Translations under genes and position numbers: made by a program | The notes under the pieces: model-generated | The model's input: only the letters and a program-made list of their open reading frames with translations | Told to the model about the DNA's origin: nothing | Databases searched by the model: none | Assembly: GCA_028693285.1 (NCBI GenBank) | Contig: JAQUVQ010000019.1 | Span: forward strand, 1-45,311 | Source: Smithellaceae bacterium | GTDB taxonomy: Bacteria; Desulfobacterota; Syntrophia; Syntrophales; Smithellaceae | Reading direction: 5' to 3' | Length of the DNA stretch: 45,311 nucleotides | Part shown: positions 8,424 to 17,028 of the stretch, in pieces | How positions within the stretch are numbered: the first letter of the stretch is position 1 | Layout of the letters: the number at the start of each line of letters is the position of its first letter

Positions 8424-11044
8424 AATTTGCTTTTCAGCTCGCTGAGGATGTTGAGCGCCTCCAGCGGCGTCATCGAAGAAACGTCCAGCCGGCGGATTTC
8501 TTCAAGGACGATGTCCTCGCCCTCCGCGAACAGACTCAACTGCGGGTTGGCCGGCTTTCGGACATTCCGGCCGCGGGCGATCCGCGGCATGCCGATTTCG
8601 TCGAATTCCCCCTTCTCCAGATTGTGCAGGATTTCCCTGGCCCGGGCAATGACATCCGCCGGGACGGAGGCGATTCTCGCCACTTCGATGCCGTAGCTGC
8701 GGCTCGTCCCCCCCTCCATGATCCGGCGCAGGAAAATGATTTTTTCCCCCCATTCCTTGACGGCAATGTTGTAGTTTTTCGCGCCCTGCCTGGACGCGGC
8801 CAGGTCGGTCAACTGGTGGTAGTGCGTGGCAAACAGCGTGCGCACGCCCCGCCCGGCGAGATCGTGAAGATGCTCGGCCACCGCCCAGGCGATGCTGAGG
8901 CCGTCAAACGTGGATGTGCCCCGGCCCACCTCGTCCAGAATGACCAGGCTGCGGGGCGTTGCCTGAGTGAGAATCTGAGCCGTTTCCATCATCTCCACCA
9001 TAAACGTGCTCTGGCCTTTGGCCAGGCTGTCCGAGGCGCCGATGCGCGTGAAGATTTTGTCGGCCACGCCGATGCGGGCGCTGGAGGCGGGAACGAAACT
9101 GCCCATTTGCGCCAGAATCACGATCAGGGCCACCTGGCGGATATACGTGGACTTTCCGGCCATGTTGGGCCCGGTAATGACCAGCAGACGGTTTTGGCCG
9201 AGATCGAGCAGCGTGTCATTGGGCACGAAGCCTTCCTTTTTGAGGGCTGCTTCGACCACCGGATGGCGGCCGTCCCGAATGTCGATCACGTCGTCTTCGC
9301 TGATTTCCGGGCAGACATAGGAATGCTTCTCTGCCGTTTCCGCAAGAGCCGAGATCGCATCCAGTTCGGCCACGCAAAAGGCGTTGTACTGAATGACGGG
9401 AATGTCCGGCAGCAGGCTTTCGCGAAGCGCGCCGAAGAGTTCACTTTCCCGCGCGCGGATTTTTTCCTCGGCGTGGAGCACCGTCTGTTCGAACTCTTTC
9501 AATTCCTGGTTGATGTAGCGCTCCGCGTTGACCAGCGTCTGCTTGCGCACGTAGGAGTCCGGCACCAGCGCGGCGTTGGCCTTGGTCACTTCAATATAGT
9601 AGCCGAAAACGCTGTTGTAGCCGACTTTGAGCGAGTGGATGCCCGTGGTCTGACGCTCCCGGGCTTCGAGCGCCGCGATCCACTGCTTGCCGTCGGCGCT
9701 GACAAAGCGCAGGCGATCCAGCTCCTCATCAAAGCCCGCGGCGATAAATCCCCCGTCCTGCGCGCGGGCGGGAGGATCGGCGACGATCGCGCGGGAAAGG
9801 AGTTGAACCGTCTTGGACATGTCCGTCATGTCTTTGCGCAAGGCACTGAGAGCGGGCGCGGTAAATTCTTCCAGCCCGGATCGCAGGCTGGGCAAAACGG
9901 CAAGAGACGTTTTCAGCGCGACGAGGTCGCGCGGCGTGGCCGCCATGAGCGCGATGCGTCCGGCCAGTCTTTCCAGGTCATAGACGCCGGAAAGAATTTT
10001 GCGAAGCTGTGCGCGCGCCGCGTGGCTTTCCCTGATTTCCGCCACGGCCGCCAGCCGCTCGCGGATTTTTTCCGGCGCCGTAAGCGGATAGCCCATCCAC
10101 CACCGCAGGCGCCGGGCGCCCATCGGCGTCAGGGTTTCGTTGATGAGGTGGAAAAGGGATCCCGCGCTTCTTCCGTCCTGAAGCGTGGCGAAGATTTCCA
10201 GGTTTCGGCGGGCGGCCTCATCGAGCATCATGTAATTCCGGGGCGCGTATTCCCGAATGGCGGAAATATGGCCGGCGCGAACCCTCTGCGTGGCGTTCAC
10301 GTAGCGCAGAATTCCGGCGGCGGCGTTTTTCGCCGCGCGAAAGCCCCGGATGCCTGATTTTTCCAGCACCGCCGCATCGAGCTCCTTCTCCAGAATCTCA
10401 TCCGCCTGTCCGGGCTCGAAACCGGCCGCATCGATCGTGTTGACGCAAACGGACGGCATTCGGGCCTCCAGCATTTTGACGAGCGCCGGATCGGGAAAAT
10501 TTCTGTCCACCAGCAGCTCCCGAAAGGCCAGCGGCCCCGAGGCGGCGAGAAGCGCGTCGCGTCCCGGAAATTCGGAGATGTAAAACTCGCCGGTGGACAA
10601 ATCCAGAAACGCCAGGCCCAGCGCGTCGGGGCCGGCGGCCAGGCAGGCCAGATAGTTGTTTTCGGAGGCTTTCAGGTTTTCCTCGTCCAGAACCAGCCCC
10701 GGCGTGATCACGCGGACGACTTCGCGCCGGACGATGCCTTTGGCGTTTTTCGGGTCCTCCACCTGCTCGCAGACGGCCACCTTGTATCCTTTTTCCACAA
10801 GCCTTGTGATGTAGGCCGAAGCGGCGTGATAGGGAACTCCGCAAAGCGGGACCGCGTCTTGGCTGGATTTATTGCGGGAGGTGAGCGTGATTTCCAGAAG
10901 CGGCGCGGCCCTCTGCGCGTCTTCGAAAAACATCTCGTAGAAATCGCCCATGCGGTAAAACAAAATGCAGTCCGGATATTTTTCCTTGATCTCGACGTAC
11001 TGCTTCATCGCCGGGGTCAGATTGAACGTCGCGTTCAGCGCCAT
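8420..11044 (-). CDS. mutS: DNA mismatch repair protein MutS
   Basis: The 874-residue MutS1 protein recognises mismatches and small loops and starts repair with MutL. The mismatch-reading Phe-X-Glu is in GDFYEMFFEDA near residue 35. Connector, lever and clamp regions follow, and the C-terminal ABC-type ATPase has Walker A GPNMAGKSTYIRQ, signature STFMVEM and Walker B LVILDEVGRGTSTFDGLS. The length matches bacterial MutS1 (about 850-900). It starts inside the last 10 bp of the holin-like gene and its TGA overlaps the DUF218 ATG. It is thus at the end of a packed gene run beginning with oxygen-defence genes. Confidence 0.97.
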   Translation of the reverse strand: MALNATFNLTPAMKQYVEIKEKYPDCILFYRMGDFYEMFFEDAQRAAPLLEITLTSRNKSSQDAVPLCGVPYHAASAYITRLVEKGYKVAVCEQVEDPKNAKGIVRREVVRVITPGLVLDEENLKASENNYLACLAAGPDALGLAFLDLSTGEFYISEFPGRDALLAASGPLAFRELLVDRNFPDPALVKMLEARMPSVCVNTIDAAGFEPGQADEILEKELDAAVLEKSGIRGFRAAKNAAAGILRYVNATQRVRAGHISAIREYAPRNYMMLDEAARRNLEIFATLQDGRSAGSLFHLINETLTPMGARRLRWWMGYPLTAPEKIRERLAAVAEIRESHAARAQLRKILSGVYDLERLAGRIALMAATPRDLVALKTSLAVLPSLRSGLEEFTAPALSALRKDMTDMSKTVQLLSRAIVADPPARAQDGGFIAAGFDEELDRLRFVSADGKQWIAALEARERQTTGIHSLKVGYNSVFGYYIEVTKANAALVPDSYVRKQTLVNAERYINQELKEFEQTVLHAEEKIRARESELFGALRESLLPDIPVIQYNAFCVAELDAISALAETAEKHSYVCPEISEDDVIDIRDGRHPVVEAALKKEGFVPNDTLLDLGQNRLLVITGPNMAGKSTYIRQVALIVILAQMGSFVPASSARIGVADKIFTRIGASDSLAKGQSTFMVEMMETAQILTQATPRSLVILDEVGRGTSTFDGLSIAWAVAEHLHDLAGRGVRTLFATHYHQLTDLAASRQGAKNYNIAVKEWGEKIIFLRRIMEGGTSRSYGIEVARIASVPADVIARAREILHNLEKGEFDEIGMPRIARGRNVRKPANPQLSLFAEGEDIVLEEIRRLDVSSMTPLEALNILSELKSKL

Positions 11045-11469
11045 TTCCCGTCATCCCCCCGCTCCAGATCAATCACGTCGGGCTTCCCGCGAGGAGCGGC
11101 CTGTTGCTGATAGATAAAACGGTTGGCGAGCCAACTGGCGATGCTGACGATCAGGGCGCCGAGAAACGCCCAGAAAAAACCGTCAATTTCCAGTCCCGGG
11201 ACGAAATAAGCCACCAGAATCAGCATGAGAGCGTTGAGCACAAAAGCAAAGATGCCCAGCGTCAGAATGGTCAGCGGCAGCGTCAGAAGGAGCAGGACGG
11301 GGCGAAGAAAAGTATTCAGAACGCCCAGGATCGCGGCGGCGAGAAAGGCCGTCGCCAGAGACGCCACGTGAATGCCGGGAAGGAGGCTCGACGCAAGCAC
11401 AATGGCCGCGGTAATGACCAGCCACCGTATGAGAAGAACCGTTATGAATGATCCCTGGCCCGCTGCCAT
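11035..11469 (-). CDS. Phage-holin-family (YvlD-like) membrane protein
   Basis: A 144-residue protein with four hydrophobic segments: LLIRWLVITAAIVLASSLL, the ILGVLNTFLRPVLLLLTLPL region, ILTLGIFAFVLNALMLILVA and FFWAFLGALIVSIASWLAN. The N-terminal Arg-Trp, the NTFLRPVL-LPLT core and the NALMLILVAYFVPGLEIDGF pattern match the chromosomal YvlD/holin_4_2 family, whose role is unknown despite the name. I chose the ATG at 11467-11469 because GAGGAGGAA lies directly upstream, although the frame is open for 20 more codons. It begins 8 bp after mipA and overlaps mutS by 10 bp. Confidence 0.8.
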   Translation of the reverse strand: MAAGQGSFITVLLIRWLVITAAIVLASSLLPGIHVASLATAFLAAAILGVLNTFLRPVLLLLTLPLTILTLGIFAFVLNALMLILVAYFVPGLEIDGFFWAFLGALIVSIASWLANRFIYQQQAAPRGKPDVIDLERGDDGKWR

Positions 11470-11477
11470 ATTCCTCC

Positions 11478-12329
11478 TCAGTAAGGCGTATCGTCCGCCA
11501 CGGTTTTTTTCGATTTCAGAAAGATCCACGTGACGCTGAACCCGCTCATCCAGGATGTTTTCGTCTTGACCAGCGGGCTGTCCTCAAAAACGGCGCCCTG
11601 CAGAAAATCGGCGCTGACGAAGGCGTGAAAATGAAAGGACCTGTAATTCTTCCCCAGCCCGACGGTCAGGGTGGAGCCGCTGTAGCCTCCGCCCGCATCG
11701 TAGGCCGGGCGGTCAGCCGCGGCGTAAGGGGGTTCCACGTTGTAAAAATATTGATGGCAGCCTCGGTCGCCGAACATCGGCCCGGCCGAAACTCCCAGGT
11801 AGATGCCCGTTTCGGGAATCACATTGCCTTTTTCAAAGTTCAACCGGGGGGAAAAGACCCATCCCTCGTAGCGCACGGAGCGAAAGTCCGTCGAAAAAAC
11901 CGCCCGGACGGGAAAGGCCAGGCTCAGGCGATGCCAGTTTTCCCGGGAGTCCAAAAGCTTTATGCGCAGCGCCGGGCCGAATTCAAACGTGGGATCCAGG
12001 TCCTCCATGCCGCGGCGCGCTTCATTGTCGTCGCTCTTCACGGGCACGGCCCCGTAGCCGCTCGCATCGAGGGTTACGCGGTCGGTTTTGAAAAGCCTGG
12101 CGGTCAGCCTTTTGTCCTCCAGGCGAAAAATGCCGCCCCGGTAAACCGCATAGGGAAACGGCAGCAGGTACGGCCGCGTCTTGTCCGATCCCCGGTAATC
12201 CGGCATCATCAGAAAACCGCCGCCGACTCCCACTTCCCACAGAGGCTTCTCCGCGCCGGCAGCCTTGATCGGCAGGATCAGCAAAACAAAAGCCAGCAGC
12301 ACTGGGAAAATTCGACCATACGCCATCAC
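11478..12329 (-). CDS. MipA/OmpV-family outer membrane protein
   Basis: The 283-residue product has a signal peptide (hydrophobic FPVLLAFVLLILPIKAAGA, cleavage probably after AGA near residue 26) and a beta-barrel-like remainder of alternating aromatic and polar strands. GGGFLMMPDYRGSDKTRPYL and VDFLQGAVFEDSPLVK-type strands fit the MipA/OmpV family; the second is seen as SADFLQGAVFEDSPLVK. Relatives are outer-membrane proteins, in E. coli linked to the murein hydrolase MltA; substrate or partner here is unknown. It ends 8 bp before the holin-like gene and starts 12 bp after rubrerythrin. Confidence 0.78.
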   Translation of the reverse strand: MMAYGRIFPVLLAFVLLILPIKAAGAEKPLWEVGVGGGFLMMPDYRGSDKTRPYLLPFPYAVYRGGIFRLEDKRLTARLFKTDRVTLDASGYGAVPVKSDDNEARRGMEDLDPTFEFGPALRIKLLDSRENWHRLSLAFPVRAVFSTDFRSVRYEGWVFSPRLNFEKGNVIPETGIYLGVSAGPMFGDRGCHQYFYNVEPPYAAADRPAYDAGGGYSGSTLTVGLGKNYRSFHFHAFVSADFLQGAVFEDSPLVKTKTSWMSGFSVTWIFLKSKKTVADDTPY

Positions 12330-12341
12330 GAACGCCCAATC

Positions 12342-12842
12342 CTAGCGGTCAAAAGTCGTAAACTGGTCTTTTTTCGCCGCGCAAACCGGACATTCCTCCG
12401 GCAATACGCCGTCCGCCACGTAGCCGCAGACCTTGCAGACATGATAAACGGTTTGGCGCTCTTCCATGAAGTGGTTCATGGCCTGCTTGTAGAGCTTGGC
12501 GTGCGTCTCCTCGACGTCGCGGCTCTGGCTGAAGTGCAGAAGGGCCTGCTTGTCGCCCGCCTGCTCCGCCATCTTCACGAAGCGGTCATAGGCGATTTCC
12601 GCCACCGTTTTTTCCGACTCGAAGCTTTCCGCGAGGTTTTCTTCCGTGGTTTTAATTTCCTTGAGCACGCGAAGCGCCCGCTTGCCGTGGATCTCTTCCG
12701 AAAAAGCAATCACGCGAAAAAGGCGCGCGATCTGCGGATAACCTTCCTGCTCGGCTTTGTCCGCGAACATGCTGAGCCGCAGGGCGGCCTTCGCTTCGCC
12801 GACGTAAGCCTCGCGAAGAGCTTCCCGAATTTTTTCATCCAT
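12342..12842 (-). CDS. rbr: Rubrerythrin
   Basis: A 166-residue cytoplasmic peroxidase for hydrogen peroxide removal in anaerobes. The N-terminal ferritin-like four-helix domain (about 1-130) carries the expected Glu and His iron ligands (EAYVGEAKAALRLSMFAD, AFSEEIHGK, EETHAKLYKQAM). The C-terminal rubredoxin-like domain has CKVC and CPVC knuckles for one iron. A strong AAGGGG site precedes the ATG. Rubredoxin and flavodiiron genes lie directly upstream on the same strand, which provide electrons and oxygen reduction respectively. Confidence 0.95.
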   Translation of the reverse strand: MDEKIREALREAYVGEAKAALRLSMFADKAEQEGYPQIARLFRVIAFSEEIHGKRALRVLKEIKTTEENLAESFESEKTVAEIAYDRFVKMAEQAGDKQALLHFSQSRDVEETHAKLYKQAMNHFMEERQTVYHVCKVCGYVADGVLPEECPVCAAKKDQFTTFDR

Positions 12843-12867
12843 CGCTTACCCCTTTCTGAAAAAACGC

Positions 12868-13026
12868 CTATTCCGGCTTGAACTCGCTTTTATCGGCGCC
12901 GCAAACCGGACAGGTCCAATCGGCGGGAAGCTTCTCAAACGCCGTTCCGGGGGGGATTCCGCCTTCTTCGTCTCCCTGGTCCGGGTCATAAACATAACCG
13001 CATACATCGCATACATACTTTTTCAT
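12868..13026 (-). CDS. Rubredoxin
   Basis: A 52-residue protein beginning [19 protein letters not shown] and ending in [11 protein letters not shown]. Both iron-binding knuckles (CDVCG and CPVCG) and the conserved aromatic core (Tyr near the first knuckle, DWTCP before the second) are intact. Length matches classical rubredoxins of 52-54 residues. It is a one-electron cytoplasmic carrier that in this family passes electrons to flavodiiron oxidase or rubrerythrin. AGGAGG lies upstream of the ATG. It lies 26 bp after fprA and 25 bp before rubrerythrin, so partner roles are strongly suggested. Confidence 0.96.
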   Translation of the reverse strand: MKKYVCDVCGYVYDPDQGDEEGGIPPGTAFEKLPADWTCPVCGADKSEFKPE

Positions 13027-13052
13027 GGTTCGCCTCCTTGAGTGGTCTTATT

Positions 13053-14264
13053 TCATATCGGGGACAATCTTTTGGCCAGTTCCGACGCAACGGCCCTCCC
13101 CAGTTCATGGCATTTCCCGAGCACATCCGGACCCGGCACATGTTTTGCCGAAACCGTTTCGGCCACCACGTCCACCTTCATTTCCCGAAGAACCGCTTCC
13201 AGATCTTTCACCGCCTCGCCGCTCCAGCCGAACGAGCCGAACACCGCGCCTGCCAGATTGGCAGGCTTGAGCCCTTTGATATAGGTCATCCCGTCGGCCA
13301 TCTGCGGCAGCATGTTATTGTTGAGCGTGGAAGAACCGACGATCAGCGCCCCCGCGTCCAGCAGCTCGAAGATCACTTCGCTGCGGTGCACTTCGTTGAG
13401 GGAAAGAATTTTGACCTTTACGCCCGCCTGCGCCAGAGCCTCCGCAATGGCCCTGGCCATCATTTCGGTGGAATGCCACATGGTTGCGTAAAGCACCACC
13501 GCCTTGTTGGACGGCTTCTGCTCGGCCCATTTCTGATACCGCTCCAGGATGAAGCCCAGGTCTTTGCGCCATACCGGCCCGTGGTCCGGCGCGATGATTT
13601 TGATCGCCCAGCCCGTTGCCGCCACCCTTTCCATGGCTTTGAGAACCACCGGCGAATAGGGCAGAACAATGTTGGCGTAGTATGTGGCGGCTTCGTATTC
13701 CAGCATGTCGGCCGGCAGTTCGTCGGCAAAGCGCTCGAACGTCGCCAGGTGCATGCCGAAGGCGTCCTGCGAAAACAGCAGGCCGTCCGCGGCCAGATAC
13801 GTAAACATGGAATCCGGCCAGTGGATCATTCTGGTTTCCATGAAGGTCAGCTCCATGTTGCCCAGGGAAAGCGTCTCCCCTTCCCGGACCGCCTGAATCG
13901 GATAATCATTGTGAAGAATGTCGTTGAGGTTTTTCACCCCGACGGCCGAGGCAAACACTTTGGAGGGCTTGACCAGCCCGACCACCTGCGAGAGGCATCC
14001 GCAATGGTCCTGTTCGGAGTGGTTGGAAACAATGTAGTCGATTTTGGCAGGATCGATTACGGATGCGATCCGCGCCAGCATTTCCTCCATGAAGGGTTTT
14101 TTGACCGTGTCGATGAGCGTGATTTTGTCCGCCAGGATCAGGTAGGCGTTGTACGTGCTTCCGCGGGGCGTGGTGTAGCCGTGAAAATCGCGGATCGACC
14201 AGTCGATGGCGCCCACCCAGTACACATGGTCGCTTACTTTTATCGCGGAATAAATATTGGTCAT
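13053..14264 (-). CDS. fprA: Flavodiiron protein (rubredoxin:oxygen oxidoreductase type)
   Basis: The 403-residue protein reduces O2 (or NO) without making radicals. The N-terminal beta-lactamase-like domain (about 1-250) carries the diiron ligands: SNHSEQDHCG (His-X-Glu-X-Asp-His), HWPDS, a following DAFG, and APDHGPVW. The C-terminal flavodoxin domain (about 255-400) opens with VLYATMWHSTEMMARAIA, the FMN phosphate loop, and has the later VGSSTLNNNMLP loop. There is no fused rubredoxin; the next gene encodes it. GAGGTG precedes the ATG. It is the first gene of a minus-strand run that continues to mutS and DUF218. Confidence 0.93.
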   Translation of the reverse strand: MTNIYSAIKVSDHVYWVGAIDWSIRDFHGYTTPRGSTYNAYLILADKITLIDTVKKPFMEEMLARIASVIDPAKIDYIVSNHSEQDHCGCLSQVVGLVKPSKVFASAVGVKNLNDILHNDYPIQAVREGETLSLGNMELTFMETRMIHWPDSMFTYLAADGLLFSQDAFGMHLATFERFADELPADMLEYEAATYYANIVLPYSPVVLKAMERVAATGWAIKIIAPDHGPVWRKDLGFILERYQKWAEQKPSNKAVVLYATMWHSTEMMARAIAEALAQAGVKVKILSLNEVHRSEVIFELLDAGALIVGSSTLNNNMLPQMADGMTYIKGLKPANLAGAVFGSFGWSGEAVKDLEAVLREMKVDVVAETVSAKHVPGPDVLGKCHELGRAVASELAKRLSPI

Positions 14265-14330
14265 GAAGTTTCACCTCGGGAAATGATTTGTGAATGAGTA
14301 ATATAAGGTTTACCGCCGGATCGTCAACTT

Positions 14331-14945
14331 TTATTTAATCATGGAGACGCCCGCGTCAAAAGCCTTCAGATTTAAAGCGCATTTTTCCGGCGACTGGGTT
14401 TTGCGAATCTCTTTTGCGAACATCCGCCGGTCGATGGGCAAAAGGCCCGTCCCGGCCAGCGCGCCGATCATGACGATATTGCTCAGCACCGGATTGCCCA
14501 GGGAAAGGCCCGCGGCCGTCGCGTCAAAGAGCCAGTACCGGGCCGTCAGCCGCTCAAAGGCGGAACGGATCGTTTCTTCAGAGGGGTAATCTCGCTCGCC
14601 CGTAATCACTCCGACGGGATCAATCGAACGGGAATTGGCAATAAGCGAGACCTCGGGATTGCCGTACATCGTCAAAACGCGAAGGGCCTCCAGCGGCTCC
14701 AGCGCCACAATGACATCGGCGGCGCCTCGGGGAATCTGCGGACTTCTCACCGCGTCGGGGGAAATGCGCAGATGACTCATCACCGACCCTCCGCGCTGCG
14801 ACATGCCGAACGTTTCGCCGATGGTTGCGACATAGCCCGCGTCCACGAGCATGCCCGCCAGTGTGCGCGACGCCATGACGTTGCCCTGCCCGCCCACGCC
14901 CGTGAGAATCAGGTTGAGGGTGACTTTTTGAGATTTTGATTTCAT
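14331..14945 (-). CDS. iorB: Indolepyruvate ferredoxin oxidoreductase, beta subunit
   Basis: The 204-residue product is the gamma-domain (POR_N/KOR gamma-type) subunit paired with IorA. The signature LILTGVGGQGNVMASRTLAG near the N-terminus and FGMSQRGGSVMSHLRIS in the middle are typical. The complex oxidises aryl pyruvates to aryl-acetyl-CoA with reduction of ferredoxin, or runs in reverse in some anaerobes. I chose the ATG at 14945, next to the conserved region, over one ten codons upstream; neither has a strong ribosome site. It follows iorA by 67 bp, a gap that contains a repeat element. Confidence 0.88.
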   Translation of the reverse strand: MKSKSQKVTLNLILTGVGGQGNVMASRTLAGMLVDAGYVATIGETFGMSQRGGSVMSHLRISPDAVRSPQIPRGAADVIVALEPLEALRVLTMYGNPEVSLIANSRSIDPVGVITGERDYPSEETIRSAFERLTARYWLFDATAAGLSLGNPVLSNIVMIGALAGTGLLPIDRRMFAKEIRKTQSPEKCALNLKAFDAGVSMIK

Positions 14946-14994
14946 GGGCTTTATCCCCGTAAAAAACGTTTTCAATAACCCGACTACATAACAA

Positions 14995-15019
14995 CCTGAA
15001 GGCGGCGCGAGGTCACAAG
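14995..15019. repeat. Modular repeat copy A at the end of iorA
   Basis: A 25-bp stretch matches 33908-33932 at 22 of 25 positions. Its TCA (15013-15015) is read on the minus strand as the TGA stop of iorA, so the repeat supplies the end of that gene. Confidence 0.7.
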
Positions 15020-16956
15020 ACCGTTTTCTGCATTTTTATGATCGCTTTGCGCGGACAAATCGAGGCGCACACGCCGCAGCCGGCGCAGACCACCTCGTCA
15101 ATGGCCGCCTTTTTCTTTTTCCGGTCCCAGACGAGGGCCGGACAGCGGAAAATCCTCGTGCACAGGCGATTGCAGCCGCAGGCATCCCCCAGGCACAGAT
15201 CTTCGTCCACCTTCATCTCGAACGTTTTTTTACCCTTTTTTTCGGGGCTGAGCGCGCAGGCCTGGCGCAGAATCAGCACCTTGAGCGAACCTTTTTCGGC
15301 CAGAAAATCCGTGAGCGCCGCCCCGGTTGCCGCAAGGTCAAAGGGGTCGCAGAGCGCCACTCTCGCGCCGATCGCCCGGCAGATGGAAGCGATATCGACG
15401 GCCGGAACACTTTCCTTGAGCGCGTTCACCTCAATGCCCGGATGCGGCTGAAACCCCGTCATGGCCGTCCCCTGATTATCCAGCACAATGAACGTGATGT
15501 CCGCGCGGTTGTGCTGCGCGTTGATGAGCGCCGGGATCACCGCGTGATAAAATGTGGAATCACCGCAGACCGTCAGAACGGGCTTTTGAAATCCGAACGG
15601 CGAGAGCTTTGCAAAACCGCTGGCAAGACCCGTTCCGGACCCCATGGAATGAAGCGTCGGCATGGTCCAGTAACCGTTGGCCGGCGTGAGGGCGGCCATG
15701 GAATAGCAGCCGATGTCGCCGCAGACAAACCCCTCGCGGCCGTCCAGTGCGATGGCGTTGTGAATGCTCCAGAAGGATGCGCGGTGCGGACAGCCGGCGC
15801 AAAACGTCTGCTCCCGGGGGGGCAGCAGCGCCGCCGTTTTGCGCGCCTCCTCCAGATAGGAAGAGGGCAGCGAACCGCGCTTCATCCTGAAAATCTTCGC
15901 CAGGGCGTCCGCCACGATATCGGGGTTGAGCTCCCCGGCAAACGGAAGCGTTCCGTCATATTTACCAAAAAACGTTTTGCCGCCCGAAAGCTTCGGGTCG
16001 CCGGCGGCGAGGACCTTGACGTTTTCTTCCAGAAACGCCATCACCTCTTCCACGATCAATATCTTTCCGGCTTTCCGCAAATGACCGGACACCAGGCGCG
16101 GCGGCAGGGGCCAGGTGGTTCCAAGCTTCAAAATGCCCACCCTCTTTTGCAGTCCCAGCATTTCGACCGCCTCCACGGCATAAAGCCAGCAGGCGCTGGC
16201 CGTGATGAGGAGCAGATCGGGCCGCGCCGGACCCGTATAGCGGTTGAACGGACTTTTTTCAAACAGGGCGCAAACGGCCTTGAGCTTTTGCCGGCGGAGC
16301 AGATGCTTGGCGACCACCGGAGTGCTGATCATCGGACCGGTTTGCGAATCCATAATCGGCCCGCCGTATTCAAACGCCGCCTTTCGGGTTTTTGCCGGGA
16401 ATTTTCCGCAAACCACGTTTCCGCTGGCGTGCGACATACGCGTGACGGAGCGCAGCATCACGACGTTGCCGATCGCTTCGGAAAGCTCAAAAGCCCATTT
16501 CGTCATGTCCTTGGCTTCCTGAAAATCCGCCGGTTCCAAAAGCGGCATCTCCAGCATGCCGGCAAAATAGCGCGACTCCCCTTCGTTGACGCTGGAGAGC
16601 GCCCCCGGATCTTCGCAGGAAACCAGCACGATGCCGCCGCGGGTTCCCGAGGCCGTCAGGTGCAGCAGAAAGTCCGACGCCACGTTCACGCCGTTCTGTT
16701 TCATGACCGCCATCGAACGCAGGCCCGCAAAGGAAGCGGCCGCCGCCACCTCTAGCGCGACCTTCTCGTTGACCGACCACTCCACGTAAAGATTCCGCTC
16801 TTGCGCCACACGCGCAAGCGACTCGATCACCTCGGAAGAAGGCGTGCCGGGGTAGCCGGTCGCCACCGAAACGCCCGCTTCCAGCGCTCCGCGGGCAATG
16901 GCTTCGTTTCCCAGAAACAAAACCTTTGATTTCGCCGGTGAGAGTAATTTTGTCAT
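15013..16956 (-). CDS. iorA: Indolepyruvate ferredoxin oxidoreductase, alpha subunit
   Basis: The 647-residue thiamine-diphosphate enzyme is the catalytic partner of IorB. It has the pyrimidine-binding domain at the start (GNEAIARGALEAGVSVATGYPGTPSSEV), a TPP-binding domain with GDIGCYSMAALTP and GDSTFYHAVIPALINA plus DNQGTAMTG, and a C-terminal ferredoxin-like tail. The tail has a Cys cluster CLGDACGCNRLC and a clean 4Fe-4S motif CAGCGVCASICPRKAI. I start at the ATG 16956; GACGAG lies 6 bp before it. Two further in-frame ATGs lie 2 and 7 codons upstream. It follows the FrhB-like gene by 68 bp, and that gap holds another repeat. Confidence 0.93.
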   Translation of the reverse strand: MTKLLSPAKSKVLFLGNEAIARGALEAGVSVATGYPGTPSSEVIESLARVAQERNLYVEWSVNEKVALEVAAAASFAGLRSMAVMKQNGVNVASDFLLHLTASGTRGGIVLVSCEDPGALSSVNEGESRYFAGMLEMPLLEPADFQEAKDMTKWAFELSEAIGNVVMLRSVTRMSHASGNVVCGKFPAKTRKAAFEYGGPIMDSQTGPMISTPVVAKHLLRRQKLKAVCALFEKSPFNRYTGPARPDLLLITASACWLYAVEAVEMLGLQKRVGILKLGTTWPLPPRLVSGHLRKAGKILIVEEVMAFLEENVKVLAAGDPKLSGGKTFFGKYDGTLPFAGELNPDIVADALAKIFRMKRGSLPSSYLEEARKTAALLPPREQTFCAGCPHRASFWSIHNAIALDGREGFVCGDIGCYSMAALTPANGYWTMPTLHSMGSGTGLASGFAKLSPFGFQKPVLTVCGDSTFYHAVIPALINAQHNRADITFIVLDNQGTAMTGFQPHPGIEVNALKESVPAVDIASICRAIGARVALCDPFDLAATGAALTDFLAEKGSLKVLILRQACALSPEKKGKKTFEMKVDEDLCLGDACGCNRLCTRIFRCPALVWDRKKKKAAIDEVVCAGCGVCASICPRKAIIKMQKTVL

Positions 16957-16993
16957 ATGCATCTCGTCTCTCGTCACTCGCAGAAAACGGTTT

Positions 16994-17028
16994 GAACCAC
17001 CCCTGCGGGCGGCGCGACTGTTCCCTAC
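16994..17028. repeat. Modular repeat copy B at the end of the FrhB-like gene
   Basis: This 35-bp stretch matches 33766-33800 at 26 of 35 positions without gaps and can fold around the ACCACCCCTGCGGGCGG core. Its CTA (17025-17027) is read as the TAG stop of the FrhB-like gene. Confidence 0.6.

Noticed and set aside
8624-10357. 577-codon plus-strand frame opposite mutS
   Set aside because: Antisense shadow of mutS, which has all family motifs.
12868-13026. Possible homopolymer frameshift at the start of rubredoxin
   Set aside because: A first reading of the A-run after the ATG looked out of frame. Checking against the coordinates of neighbouring genes gives ATG AAA AAG TAT, an intact 53-codon frame including stop.
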